The notes below the pieces were generated by a model. The model was given only the letters and a program-made list of their open reading frames with translations. It did not search any database and was not told the origin of the DNA. A stretch of 5,847 nt of DNA from an uncultured Clostridium sp. (GTDB taxonomy: Bacteria > Bacillota > Clostridia > TANB77 > CAG-465): the NCBI GenBank assembly GCA_900553785.1, contig USES01000033.1, positions 1-5,847 of the forward strand. Direction: 5' to 3'. Made by a program: the position numbers and the translations under genes. Within the stretch, counting starts at the first letter, position 1; each line of letters starts with the position of its first letter. Below are positions 1 to 4,885 of this stretch, piece by piece.

Positions 1-82
1 TTTCTTCATTTACTTTTCTGTAAGCATTATTTTTTCGCTTTTCAATCATTTCAATAATTTGATTAAAATTAATATCTAACAT
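1..82 (-). CDS. N-terminus of a probable DUF1016/YhcG-type PDDEXK nuclease family protein (partial)
   Basis: The minus strand opens at an ATG (82-80) and reads 27 codons to the window edge without a stop. The peptide begins MLDINFNQII and continues through KRKNNAYRKVNEE. A helical start of this kind, ending in an 'NAYRxVNEE' segment, is what I associate with the N-terminal domain of DUF1016 (YhcG-like) proteins, where an LYWxIG motif usually follows. That part and the C-terminal PDDEXK nuclease domain would lie outside the window. An AAGGA ribosome site (minus strand, 98-94) lies 11 bases before the ATG, slightly far but acceptable. Family members are frequent in accessory and mobile DNA, and their role is poorly defined. 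The start is well supported. The family call rests on about 20 residues and is an inference. Confidence 0.55.
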   Translation of the reverse strand, partial: MLDINFNQIIEMIEKRKNNAYRKVNEE

Positions 83-93
83 ATATAACCACA

Positions 94-155
94 TCCTTAA
101 AATAAGTTATTTGTAATTTTAAACAAATTATATCATTTAATTTGATAACTTTATA
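94..155 (-). promoter_or_regulatory. Possible promoter and ribosome site for the leftward gene at 82
   Basis: Read on the minus strand, a perfect TATAAT occurs at 132-127 and an AAGGA ribosome site at 98-94, both upstream of the ATG at 82. No good TTGACA lies 16-18 bases further upstream (the hexamer there reads TATAAA). In DNA this AT-rich a TATAAT can arise by chance, so only the ribosome site is reasonably firm. Confidence 0.3.
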
Positions 156-638
156 TACTTTCATTGGAATTCGTGAAAATTTTGTATATAATGTTTTCAG
201 AAAGAGAACTTAGTTCGTAACCTGTTTTTTATTCGCTCCATAAGATAAAATCGCCGCACCAATGTAGCATAAACAAAAAAGAGCAAATTACTTCATGCTG
301 ACTCTTTAAGAAGATGACTTCTGTATAATACACTTTGCATAAAATAGACAAAGAAACCTAATAATACTATTTGTCAGATTGCTTATTACCAAATAACAGT
401 TTTATACTCTATATCAAATCTATAACATACATTTTTTATAAACCATAAAGTCCAACCCACATAGTTAAATTATTTTTATGTTATAATAAATCTTTTCTTT
501 TATTCTTATATTACATATCTCTTCTATGCAGTCTCCATAACAAAATATCCTCGTATAATTTTTACAAGGAACAATATGATTGCATACTACAAATGTATTA
601 CCTGTATAAGTCATGCTGTGTTTTCTAAGTTTGACCAG
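156..638. other. AT-rich stretch with no convincing gene
   Basis: I see no open frame here with a ribosome site, no tRNA or rRNA, no CRISPR-type repetition and no strong terminator. Two short minus-strand open stretches exist (roughly 210-287 and 465-614), but neither has a Shine-Dalgarno sequence or a recognisable family. With the gene remnants just to the right, the region may be decayed coding DNA. Confidence 0.5.
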
Positions 639-803
639 TCAATACTCTTTTTGTTGCACGTGAAAGGTAATTGCAAAAGAGACTCCAACTCCTATAGTTC
701 CTAAATTAATAGATAGCGTTCCTATTGAATCTTCAAATATATCCTCTTTAGTTACTCCATTTACTAACACTGAACTTTCTACTAAAGTTATTAGATTTGT
801 ATC
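639..803 (-). pseudogene. 3' remnant of a DUF11-type repeat-domain surface protein (leftward copy)
   Basis: The minus-strand frame ending at the TGA at 641-639 encodes about 54 residues with the pattern of a DUF11 repeat end: 'NLITLVESSVLVNG', then 'GTLSINLGTI', then 'ITFHV' and a stop. DUF11 units are beta-sandwich repeats of large secreted or wall-associated proteins and commonly end in a 'GxL...LGTI...ITFxV' strand pair. The rest of such a protein is missing. The frame is closed by a stop at 830-828, the only nearby start is TTG (821-819), and it has no ribosome site. It is therefore a truncated tail, not a functional gene. It aligns closely with the plus-strand tail that begins at the same place. 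The DUF11 assignment is by pattern; that the two fragments are related to each other is more secure. Confidence 0.55.
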
Positions 804-817
804 TAATAGACTTTGTA
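780..817. repeat. Inverted repeat at the junction of the two DUF11-like tails
   Basis: The arms 780-796 and 801-817 match at 13 of 17 positions when one is reverse-complemented. The inner 8 bases (TATTAGAT at 789-796, ATCTAATA at 801-808) are perfect, around the 4-base loop TTGT. The dyad centre is also where homology between the leftward and rightward gene tails begins, so the repeat is probably the innermost part of a larger protein-level mirror symmetry and not a terminator. Confidence 0.7.
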
Positions 818-961
818 CCAAATAGTGTTACTATTGATGGTTCAGCCACCTCTTCATCAGATTATGAATATAAAAATGATACTGGCACTTTAACAATCAA
901 TTTAGAAGATATTACTGCTTCTGCTTCAAAAACAGTAACCTTCCAAGTTAGTAAAAAATAG
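794..961 (+). pseudogene. 3' remnant of a DUF11-type repeat-domain surface protein (rightward copy)
   Basis: The plus-strand frame ending at the TAG at 959-961 encodes 55 residues containing 'YLIDFVPNSVTIDG', 'GTLTINLEDI' and 'VTFQVSKK' before the stop. This is again the end of a DUF11-like repeat. Aligned with the opposite-strand fragment, the shared elements come in the same order: LLD..LI..V..SV...G, GTL(S/T)INL..I and TF.V, with one gap of about three residues. I see no ATG with a ribosome site in this frame near the left edge. Upstream codons remain open only because they mirror the leftward fragment. This is most likely the end of a second, related gene that lost its 5' part. The next gene starts 88 bases after its stop behind its own promoter-like sequence. 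Confidence 0.55.
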
Positions 962-982
962 TTTTGTAATAGAGCAATTGTA

Positions 983-1010
983 ACAAAAAAATGTTGTAGT
1001 ACATATAATA
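983..1010 (+). promoter_or_regulatory. Candidate promoter of the collagen-like gene (SigK-like or SigA-like)
   Basis: CATATAATA at 1002-1010 fits the mother-cell SigK -10 pattern CATAnnnTA, and an AC at 983-984 lies 17 bases upstream as SigK promoters require. The same bases contain TATAAT (1004-1009), but no good TTGACA sits at SigA distance: TTGTAA at 978-983 would leave a 20-base spacer. The predicted RNA start would lie about 30 bases before the ATG at 1049. Sporulation control is possible but rests on a short, degenerate consensus. Confidence 0.4.
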
Positions 1011-1033
1011 GATGTAGGTACATAATCACAATG

Positions 1034-1040
1034 AAAGGAG
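1034..1040 (+). promoter_or_regulatory. Ribosome binding site that sets the collagen-like gene start at 1049
   Basis: AAAGGAG lies 8 bases before the ATG at 1049. The in-frame ATG at 1031 sits directly on this site and has nothing comparable before it, so translation most likely starts at 1049, six codons inside the longest open frame. Confidence 0.75.
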
Positions 1041-1048
1041 CGTTATTC

Positions 1049-1981
1049 ATGAACGGAAACTTTAATAACTTACGTAATTGGTGTTGTAGACCTTTTTTCA
1101 AAACTCTCGTTTGTCCTAGTGGAATTACAGGGCCACAAGGACCAGAAGGGCCTCAAGGGCCTCAAGGTAATGTAGGTCAAACTGGTCCTCAAGGGCCTGC
1201 TGGTGCACAAGGAGTTACGGGGCCTACTGGACCTACTGGACCTACTGGAGCTACTGGTGCAACCGGACCCACTGGTGCTGCTGACACACTAGTAATAAGA
1301 AACACAATTACAGGCGATCCAGAAACTCAAGCTAGTGTAACAGATATGGGAGATAACAATAACCATATTTTAGATTTTGTAATTCCATGCGGAATACAAG
1401 GACCTAAGGGCGCTACTGGGCCTCAAGGCCAAAAGGGGGACACTGGCCCAAAAGGTGATGTGGGTGCAACGGGACCACAAGGGCCACAGGGAATACAAGG
1501 AATTCAAGGAGAAGCAGGGCCTCAAGGGCCAGAAGGACCTCGTGGGACACTTGGACCTACTTCTTATGACGCAGTAGCATTTGTTAGTTACAAAGATACT
1601 AAAAGTGCAGGAACTGCTACTAGCACTACACTTCGAATTATTCCAGGCTTTTCAGATATTATATCCATTACTGGTAATACTAAAATAGATATCTTAAGAA
1701 CTAGTGTATTTGAAATTACTCTATGTGGCAGGATATCTGGTGTTACTAAGGATACTGGTGGCAAATTTTATTTATACAATACCACTACCGGAGAAAAAAT
1801 TAGCGATATGGATTTTGTTCTAAACCCGGGCAATACCAGCGATATGGATTTTTCAGAAGTTAATTTTGCAGATATATATGCAAATTCTAGTTTGGAAGTT
1901 AGAACAGAAATTATTGGTAATGATACAGGTAATATTTCTTTTTCAATGATAAACCTTATTCTTAAAAGTTATAAGCTTTAA
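1049..1981 (+). CDS. Collagen-like (Gly-X-Y) surface or spore-coat protein, BclA-like architecture
   Basis: From the ATG at 1049 the product has 310 residues. Residues 1-24 are a short Cys-containing head (C12, C13, C22) with no signal peptide. Residues 25-78 form 18 uninterrupted Gly-X-Y triplets rich in GPQ, GPT and GAT. Residues 79-114 are a non-collagenous insert ending 'ILDFVIPCG', a kind of spacer I know from clostridial collagen-like and phage fibre proteins. Residues 115-171 are 19 more triplets, including charged GPK, GDT and GPE types. Residues 172-310 are a beta-rich C-terminal domain that may trimerise the stalk, as the C-terminal domain of BclA does. The lack of a Sec signal suits assembly onto a spore from the mother cell, and the SigK-like promoter agrees, but a phage-fibre origin is not excluded. 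Its own terminator follows the stop, so it is probably monocistronic. Confidence 0.85.
   Translation: MNGNFNNLRNWCCRPFFKTLVCPSGITGPQGPEGPQGPQGNVGQTGPQGPAGAQGVTGPTGPTGPTGATGATGPTGAADTLVIRNTITGDPETQASVTDMGDNNNHILDFVIPCGIQGPKGATGPQGQKGDTGPKGDVGATGPQGPQGIQGIQGEAGPQGPEGPRGTLGPTSYDAVAFVSYKDTKSAGTATSTTLRIIPGFSDIISITGNTKIDILRTSVFEITLCGRISGVTKDTGGKFYLYNTTTGEKISDMDFVLNPGNTSDMDFSEVNFADIYANSSLEVRTEIIGNDTGNISFSMINLILKSYKL
1220..1273 (+). repeat. Tandem 9-base units in the first collagen-like stalk
   Basis: Six consecutive 9-base units of the form GGN-CCT-ACT or close variants encode GPT/GAT triplets. Three units in a row share CCTACTGG exactly. Such arrays change length by slippage or recombination, so stalk length may differ between strains. 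Confidence 0.7.
1802..1852 (+). repeat. 15-base direct repeat within the collagen-like gene's C-terminal domain
   Basis: AGCGATATGGATTTT occurs at 1802-1816 and again at 1838-1852, 36 bases apart and in the same frame. Both copies encode SDMDF. It is probably a small internal duplication of a strand-loop unit. Confidence 0.8.
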
Positions 1982-1986
1982 ATGGC

Positions 1987-2016
1987 AAAATACCAACCGC
2001 AGAGATTGGTATTTTT
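1987..2016 (+). terminator. Rho-independent terminator of the collagen-like gene
   Basis: AAAATACCAA (1987-1996) pairs with TTGGTATTTT (2006-2015) over 10 base pairs around a 9-base loop, and the 3' arm merges into a run of T. It begins six bases after the stop codon. Confidence 0.85.
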
Positions 2017-2090
2017 ATTATTTTCAAAACGGAACTTAATAATAAAAGTAAGGAAATAAATCATTTAGTTGTAAATATCACGCGAATAAG

Positions 2091-2118
2091 TTGACATAAT
2101 TTGAAAATATGGTATAAT
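2091..2118 (+). promoter_or_regulatory. Strong SigA-type promoter of the toxin-immunity operon
   Basis: A perfect TTGACA (2091-2096) and a perfect TATAAT (2113-2118) are 16 bases apart. TG at 2110-2111 adds an extended -10 element. The predicted RNA starts near 2125, leaving a leader of about 45 bases that ends in AGGAGGA (2157-2163), 7 bases before the ATG at 2171. I see no clear operator, only a short TGGA/TCCA inverted repeat in the leader. The signals predict vigorous vegetative expression. Confidence 0.85.
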
Positions 2119-2170
2119 TATTCCCATGTGGAAAAAAATCCAAAAATAATTATTTTAGGAGGACTTTAAC

Positions 2171-4468
2171 ATGAAAAAACTTCTTAGCCTGGTTATCGCG
2201 CTCTCACTCTTAATTCCCAATCTGGCAAGTACGTTGGTATATGCCAAGGGCAACAATCAGTATGCAACAAATACTCATTCGCACGATTATTCGTATTCGT
2301 TTACCATGAGTGACGTACATCCTCATAGTGGTAATGTTGAGTGTGAATGTGGAGATGTAGTTAGCTCCACATCTATGATTAACGAAGATTGTGACATTTG
2401 CCGGAAATTTTTATGTGAGCAAGGCTACCATTACTACTTAGCTTCTGTACATTTCGAAGATTTGTGTTATGGAAAATGTTATTGTGGTAAAATTTCTTAC
2501 ATAAATTCAGATGAGGAAAAATTCGAATTACACTCAAACCACATGGATGAAGGAGCATATTATTCTTCCTGCGTGTTCTGTCAAATGTACTCAAACTACT
2601 ATGAAAATTACTTTAACTACCTTGTTCAGTATGCTTTAGTTAATGAAGGAAGTAATAATAGTAGCTATAGTTCATCTCCAACAACTGATTCTATTTCACA
2701 CACAGGTTCATCACACGATGAATATCCCGCAATTGTCCAATCGCTTTCTCATCCTCACAAAGGATATTTAGAATGCAGCTGTGGTTTACATTTGTATTTC
2801 GATGAAAGCGTGCATTCGGATTGTGAAAAATGCCTTAATGAGTCGGGAATAAAAAATATTTCATCCGATTCTGATATATATGACTACATTCTTTCAAACT
2901 TGTCGGGTACATGGCAGAAACCTATACCCGAAGAAATATATTATGATATATCAGATGATGATTATACTAAAGAAGACTCTATGTCTTTTTCTTCATATAA
3001 GTGTACATTAAACAATTCGGAGCATGACTTTACAGGCAGTGTATCTTATGCACTTGATCATCCTCATTCTGGCTATGCCACGTGCGATTGTGGTGAAAAG
3101 TTGTATTTTAAGTATCATTACTTAAAAGATTGCAAAGAGTGCAGAAATGAGCTTTGTAATTTAGGCGTTCACGACTTTTCTGCCGAGATTCATTATGATG
3201 ACTCATCCAAAAAAGTAGGATATGGTAAGTGTGTTTGTGGTGAAACTCTTGATTTTAATAATGCCGTCTTACGGTATAAAAATTTAGGGTTTGACAATTC
3301 ACAGGAAAGCTTTAGCATTCCCTGTGCAGAATGCACTTTTAAATCAATATTCAACAACGAATTGGTTAGCCAACAAGTAAAGTCGTTACAGAACACTGAT
3401 ATAATTTCATCTATCTATACTGGCAATGATGTCTCTTACGCATATAAACATTATGCTGATATAGCCAAATATAGATACAGTGTAGATTGCTCACATTCTG
3501 AGTGTTACTTGGAAGATGCACCAGTAATAGTATCGCTACCTGAAGAAAGCCAAAGCAATGACTTCAGTACGCCTACTACTCCGAGTAAGTCGACATCTTC
3601 AAACAACTCAAAGTCAAATAACAACAATCAGACTACCAACACTCCCAACAGTAGTACAGACAATTATTATGAATCAGTTTCATATGATGATGAAGAGTAC
3701 ATACCTACTATTGAATTCTCCGACATTGAAAGCGATGACAAATTAGGAGACTTCTTAGATCAATTTTTCTTAGGTAACTATGCCCAGAAGACTACATTAG
3801 CAGGTACAATAGGTGAGATTGCTTTTTCAATAACAGGACTTGACGTCTACAAAGATTTCCTTGACTTGCATTATAACATAACGCACTGGGAAAACTCGTG
3901 GTCGCATGTTGGCTCTACACTTCTAAATTTTGCCGCTGTACTTCCTGTTGTTGGAATATTTAAGCAATCTGACGAAGCTGCTATGTTGTATAAGCTATCA
4001 AAAGTTGATCCATCATTACTTAAGGTTTTAAAACAGATGGGTGGCGTTAACGCTAACGCCTTACTGAAGATCAAAAAACTTTCTACTAGCGACATATACA
4101 AATTAGCAACTAAAACTGCTGATGCTCATGCATTCACCAAACATCTGGGTGGAACTACACAAAGTGCTCTTCTTGCGTTACGTAGAGCACAAAGAAACAA
4201 AAATGGTGCTATCTCTTGCTTTTACTCTTTAAATGAAGCATTAGATATCATGCAAACCGCTCTTAATGATACTGCTACTGCTGCCAAAGTCGCATATGGT
4301 ATGTCAAAATATCAAAAGTTTGCCGTTGATTTTAATATTGGCAAAGTGACTGGTACTCACATGGCTGCTGGCTCTAAAGTAGTAAATCAAGTCACAGGCG
4401 TAAGAATTGTATTTAAAGAACTTGCAAATGGTGATTTTTACATTTATACCGCCTACCCTATTCCGTAA
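2171..4468 (+). CDS. Secreted polymorphic toxin with Cys/His repeats and a C-terminal RNase A-like domain
   Basis: The 765-residue product starts with a Sec signal peptide (MKKLL, hydrophobic core to about residue 20, likely cleavage near A25). Residues 36-390 carry five Cys/His repeats of two types. Residues 460-500 are a Ser/Asn/Thr linker. Residues about 520-645 resemble the pre-toxin domain common in clostridial toxins, with 'LAGTIGEIAFSITGLD', 'HWENSWSHVG' and 'LPVVGIFKQSDEA'. Residues about 646-765 match the RNase A-like CdiA-CT toxin family (H653, H658, R671, T760, Y762). The likely role is cleavage of RNA in competing cells after export; the delivery route is unknown. No LXG, WXG100, LPXTG or choline-binding module is visible, so it differs from classic Gram-positive toxin carriers. 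The start is fixed by AGGAGGA 7 bases upstream. The toxin call is strong; the role of the repeats is unknown. Confidence 0.85.
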   Translation: MKKLLSLVIALSLLIPNLASTLVYAKGNNQYATNTHSHDYSYSFTMSDVHPHSGNVECECGDVVSSTSMINEDCDICRKFLCEQGYHYYLASVHFEDLCYGKCYCGKISYINSDEEKFELHSNHMDEGAYYSSCVFCQMYSNYYENYFNYLVQYALVNEGSNNSSYSSSPTTDSISHTGSSHDEYPAIVQSLSHPHKGYLECSCGLHLYFDESVHSDCEKCLNESGIKNISSDSDIYDYILSNLSGTWQKPIPEEIYYDISDDDYTKEDSMSFSSYKCTLNNSEHDFTGSVSYALDHPHSGYATCDCGEKLYFKYHYLKDCKECRNELCNLGVHDFSAEIHYDDSSKKVGYGKCVCGETLDFNNAVLRYKNLGFDNSQESFSIPCAECTFKSIFNNELVSQQVKSLQNTDIISSIYTGNDVSYAYKHYADIAKYRYSVDCSHSECYLEDAPVIVSLPEESQSNDFSTPTTPSKSTSSNNSKSNNNNQTTNTPNSSTDNYYESVSYDDEEYIPTIEFSDIESDDKLGDFLDQFFLGNYAQKTTLAGTIGEIAFSITGLDVYKDFLDLHYNITHWENSWSHVGSTLLNFAAVLPVVGIFKQSDEAAMLYKLSKVDPSLLKVLKQMGGVNANALLKIKKLSTSDIYKLATKTADAHAFTKHLGGTTQSALLALRRAQRNKNGAISCFYSLNEALDIMQTALNDTATAAKVAYGMSKYQKFAVDFNIGKVTGTHMAAGSKVVNQVTGVRIVFKELANGDFYIYTAYPIP
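2276..3334 (+). repeat. Five Cys/His repeats of two types (order A-B-A-A-B) in the toxin's N-terminal half
   Basis: Type A occurs at residues 36-77, 182-221 and 285-324 and obeys HPHxGxxxCxCG, 11 residues, then DCxxC, with identical spacing in all three (C58/C60/C74/C77; C202/C204/C218/C221; C305/C307/C321/C324). Type B occurs at residues 87-137 and 334-388 and obeys YGKCxCG, 27 residues, then CxxC, again with identical spacing (C103/C105/C134/C137; C354/C356/C385/C388). The A-B joins are alike: CRxxLCxxGxH at 77-87 and 324-334, so an A-B pair seems duplicated with an extra A between. Four cysteines as CxC plus CxxC, with histidines, suggest zinc-ribbon-like or disulfide-bonded modules, perhaps for binding to a cell surface. 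Function is inference. Confidence 0.8.
4106..4465 (+). other. Region encoding the RNase A-like toxin domain (CdiA-CT type)
   Basis: In order, the domain shows the family landmarks I recall: 'HAFTKHLG' (H653, H658; family form GHxxxxHVG), 'ALLALRR' (R671; family LxxRL), 'ISCFYSLNEA' (family ASTFxDxxxA), 'VTGVRIVFKE' and a C-terminal 'YIYTAYP' (T760, Y762; family ILTAYP). From memory, the proposed active site of the Yersinia kristensenii CdiA toxin uses a His, an Arg, a Thr and a Tyr in this TxY arrangement, and all have counterparts here. The domain is basic (about +6 by hand count of K/R against D/E). Confidence 0.85.
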
Positions 4469-4481
4469 AGGAGATGATTAA

Positions 4482-4787
4482 ATGCAAAGAAAATATGAAG
4501 ATGCTATTCCCGGCACAAAGGAGTTTTGTTTTTTCAACTTTTTTGGAGCTTATCTTAATCAAGATGTAGAAAGCTATGAAGAAGGATTGAGCTGCTTTGA
4601 AGCGTTGGCTTCAACAGAAGAAAAAGTTCTCTTTGCCGAAGCTATTGCAGACTTCTTAAGCTCAAAAAAAGAAACAGATGAGGAAAAAGCTGAGTTTATT
4701 TTTCAGTTATCTTCCGGTTTGATTGACACTTCGAATGCTATTCAAGTGTTAAAGTGCCTGGAAAATAAGTTCAAAAATAAAAGCTAA
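4482..4787 (+). CDS. Probable immunity protein for the RNase A-like toxin (CdiI-like)
   Basis: The ATG lies 13 bases after the toxin stop. The ribosome site TAAAGGAG (4466-4473) includes the toxin's own stop codon and sits 8 bases before the start, so the genes are probably translationally coupled. The 101-residue product has no signal peptide or membrane segment, looks mostly helical, and is acidic (about 19 D/E against 11 K/R by hand count), a good partner for a basic RNase domain. Its 'FFGAYLNQD' (residues 20-28) recalls the 'YFHQDW' motif near the start of a CdiI immunity family I know from contact-dependent inhibition systems, and the helical remainder agrees. Its expected role is to bind the toxin domain in the cytoplasm and shield the producer and its siblings. 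Position and size make immunity very likely; the CdiI family link is tentative. Confidence 0.75.
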   Translation: MQRKYEDAIPGTKEFCFFNFFGAYLNQDVESYEEGLSCFEALASTEEKVLFAEAIADFLSSKKETDEEKAEFIFQLSSGLIDTSNAIQVLKCLENKFKNKS

Positions 4788-4800
4788 TTCCTAACAACAC

Positions 4801-4838
4801 AAATAAAGTGGCCTATAATTTTAGACCACTTTATTTTT
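4801..4838 (+). terminator. Terminator of the toxin-immunity operon, possibly bidirectional
   Basis: AAATAAAGTGG (4801-4811) pairs perfectly with CCACTTTATTT (4826-4836). One mismatch and three more pairs (CTA/TAG) lie inside, with a loop of about 6 bases. A T run follows on the plus strand. The A-rich left arm gives a weaker U tract for the convergent minus-strand gene ending at 4886, so it may serve both genes. Confidence 0.85.
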
Positions 4839-4885
4839 TATTTTAATACTCTCAAATATTAAGAAATTCAGTCCACGTCTGCACG

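Noticed and set aside
210..287. Minus-strand hydrophobic open stretch ('YIGAAILSYGANKKQ') ending in a stop
   Set aside because: It is preceded directly by a stop codon, has no start with a ribosome site and is only about 25 codons long. It may be a relic, but I cannot name a parent gene.
271..310. Weak AAAGAG...CTCTTT inverted repeat as a terminator
   Set aside because: The stem is only about six base pairs, the loop is long, and no gene ends nearby.
465..614. Minus-strand 49-codon open frame starting with ATG and containing several Cys
   Set aside because: There is no Shine-Dalgarno sequence upstream of the ATG, I recognise no family, and an open frame of this length is expected by chance. 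It could be decayed coding DNA.
639..821. A functional small protein starting at TTG (821-819, minus)
   Set aside because: There is no ribosome site, and the content is the end of a larger repeat domain mirrored on the other strand. A truncated remnant is the simpler reading.
1031..1048. Upstream in-frame ATG as the start of the collagen-like gene
   Set aside because: The ribosome site AAAGGAG lies inside these codons, which points to the ATG at 1049.
1121..1561. CRISPR-like repetition in the collagen stalk
   Set aside because: The repetition is in-frame Gly-X-Y coding of 9-base units with no spacers.
1..4885. A template repeat or reverse transcriptase for the candidate variable region
   Set aside because: I looked for an A-rich counterpart of the 4889-4999 sequence and for reverse transcriptase motifs, and saw neither in the window.
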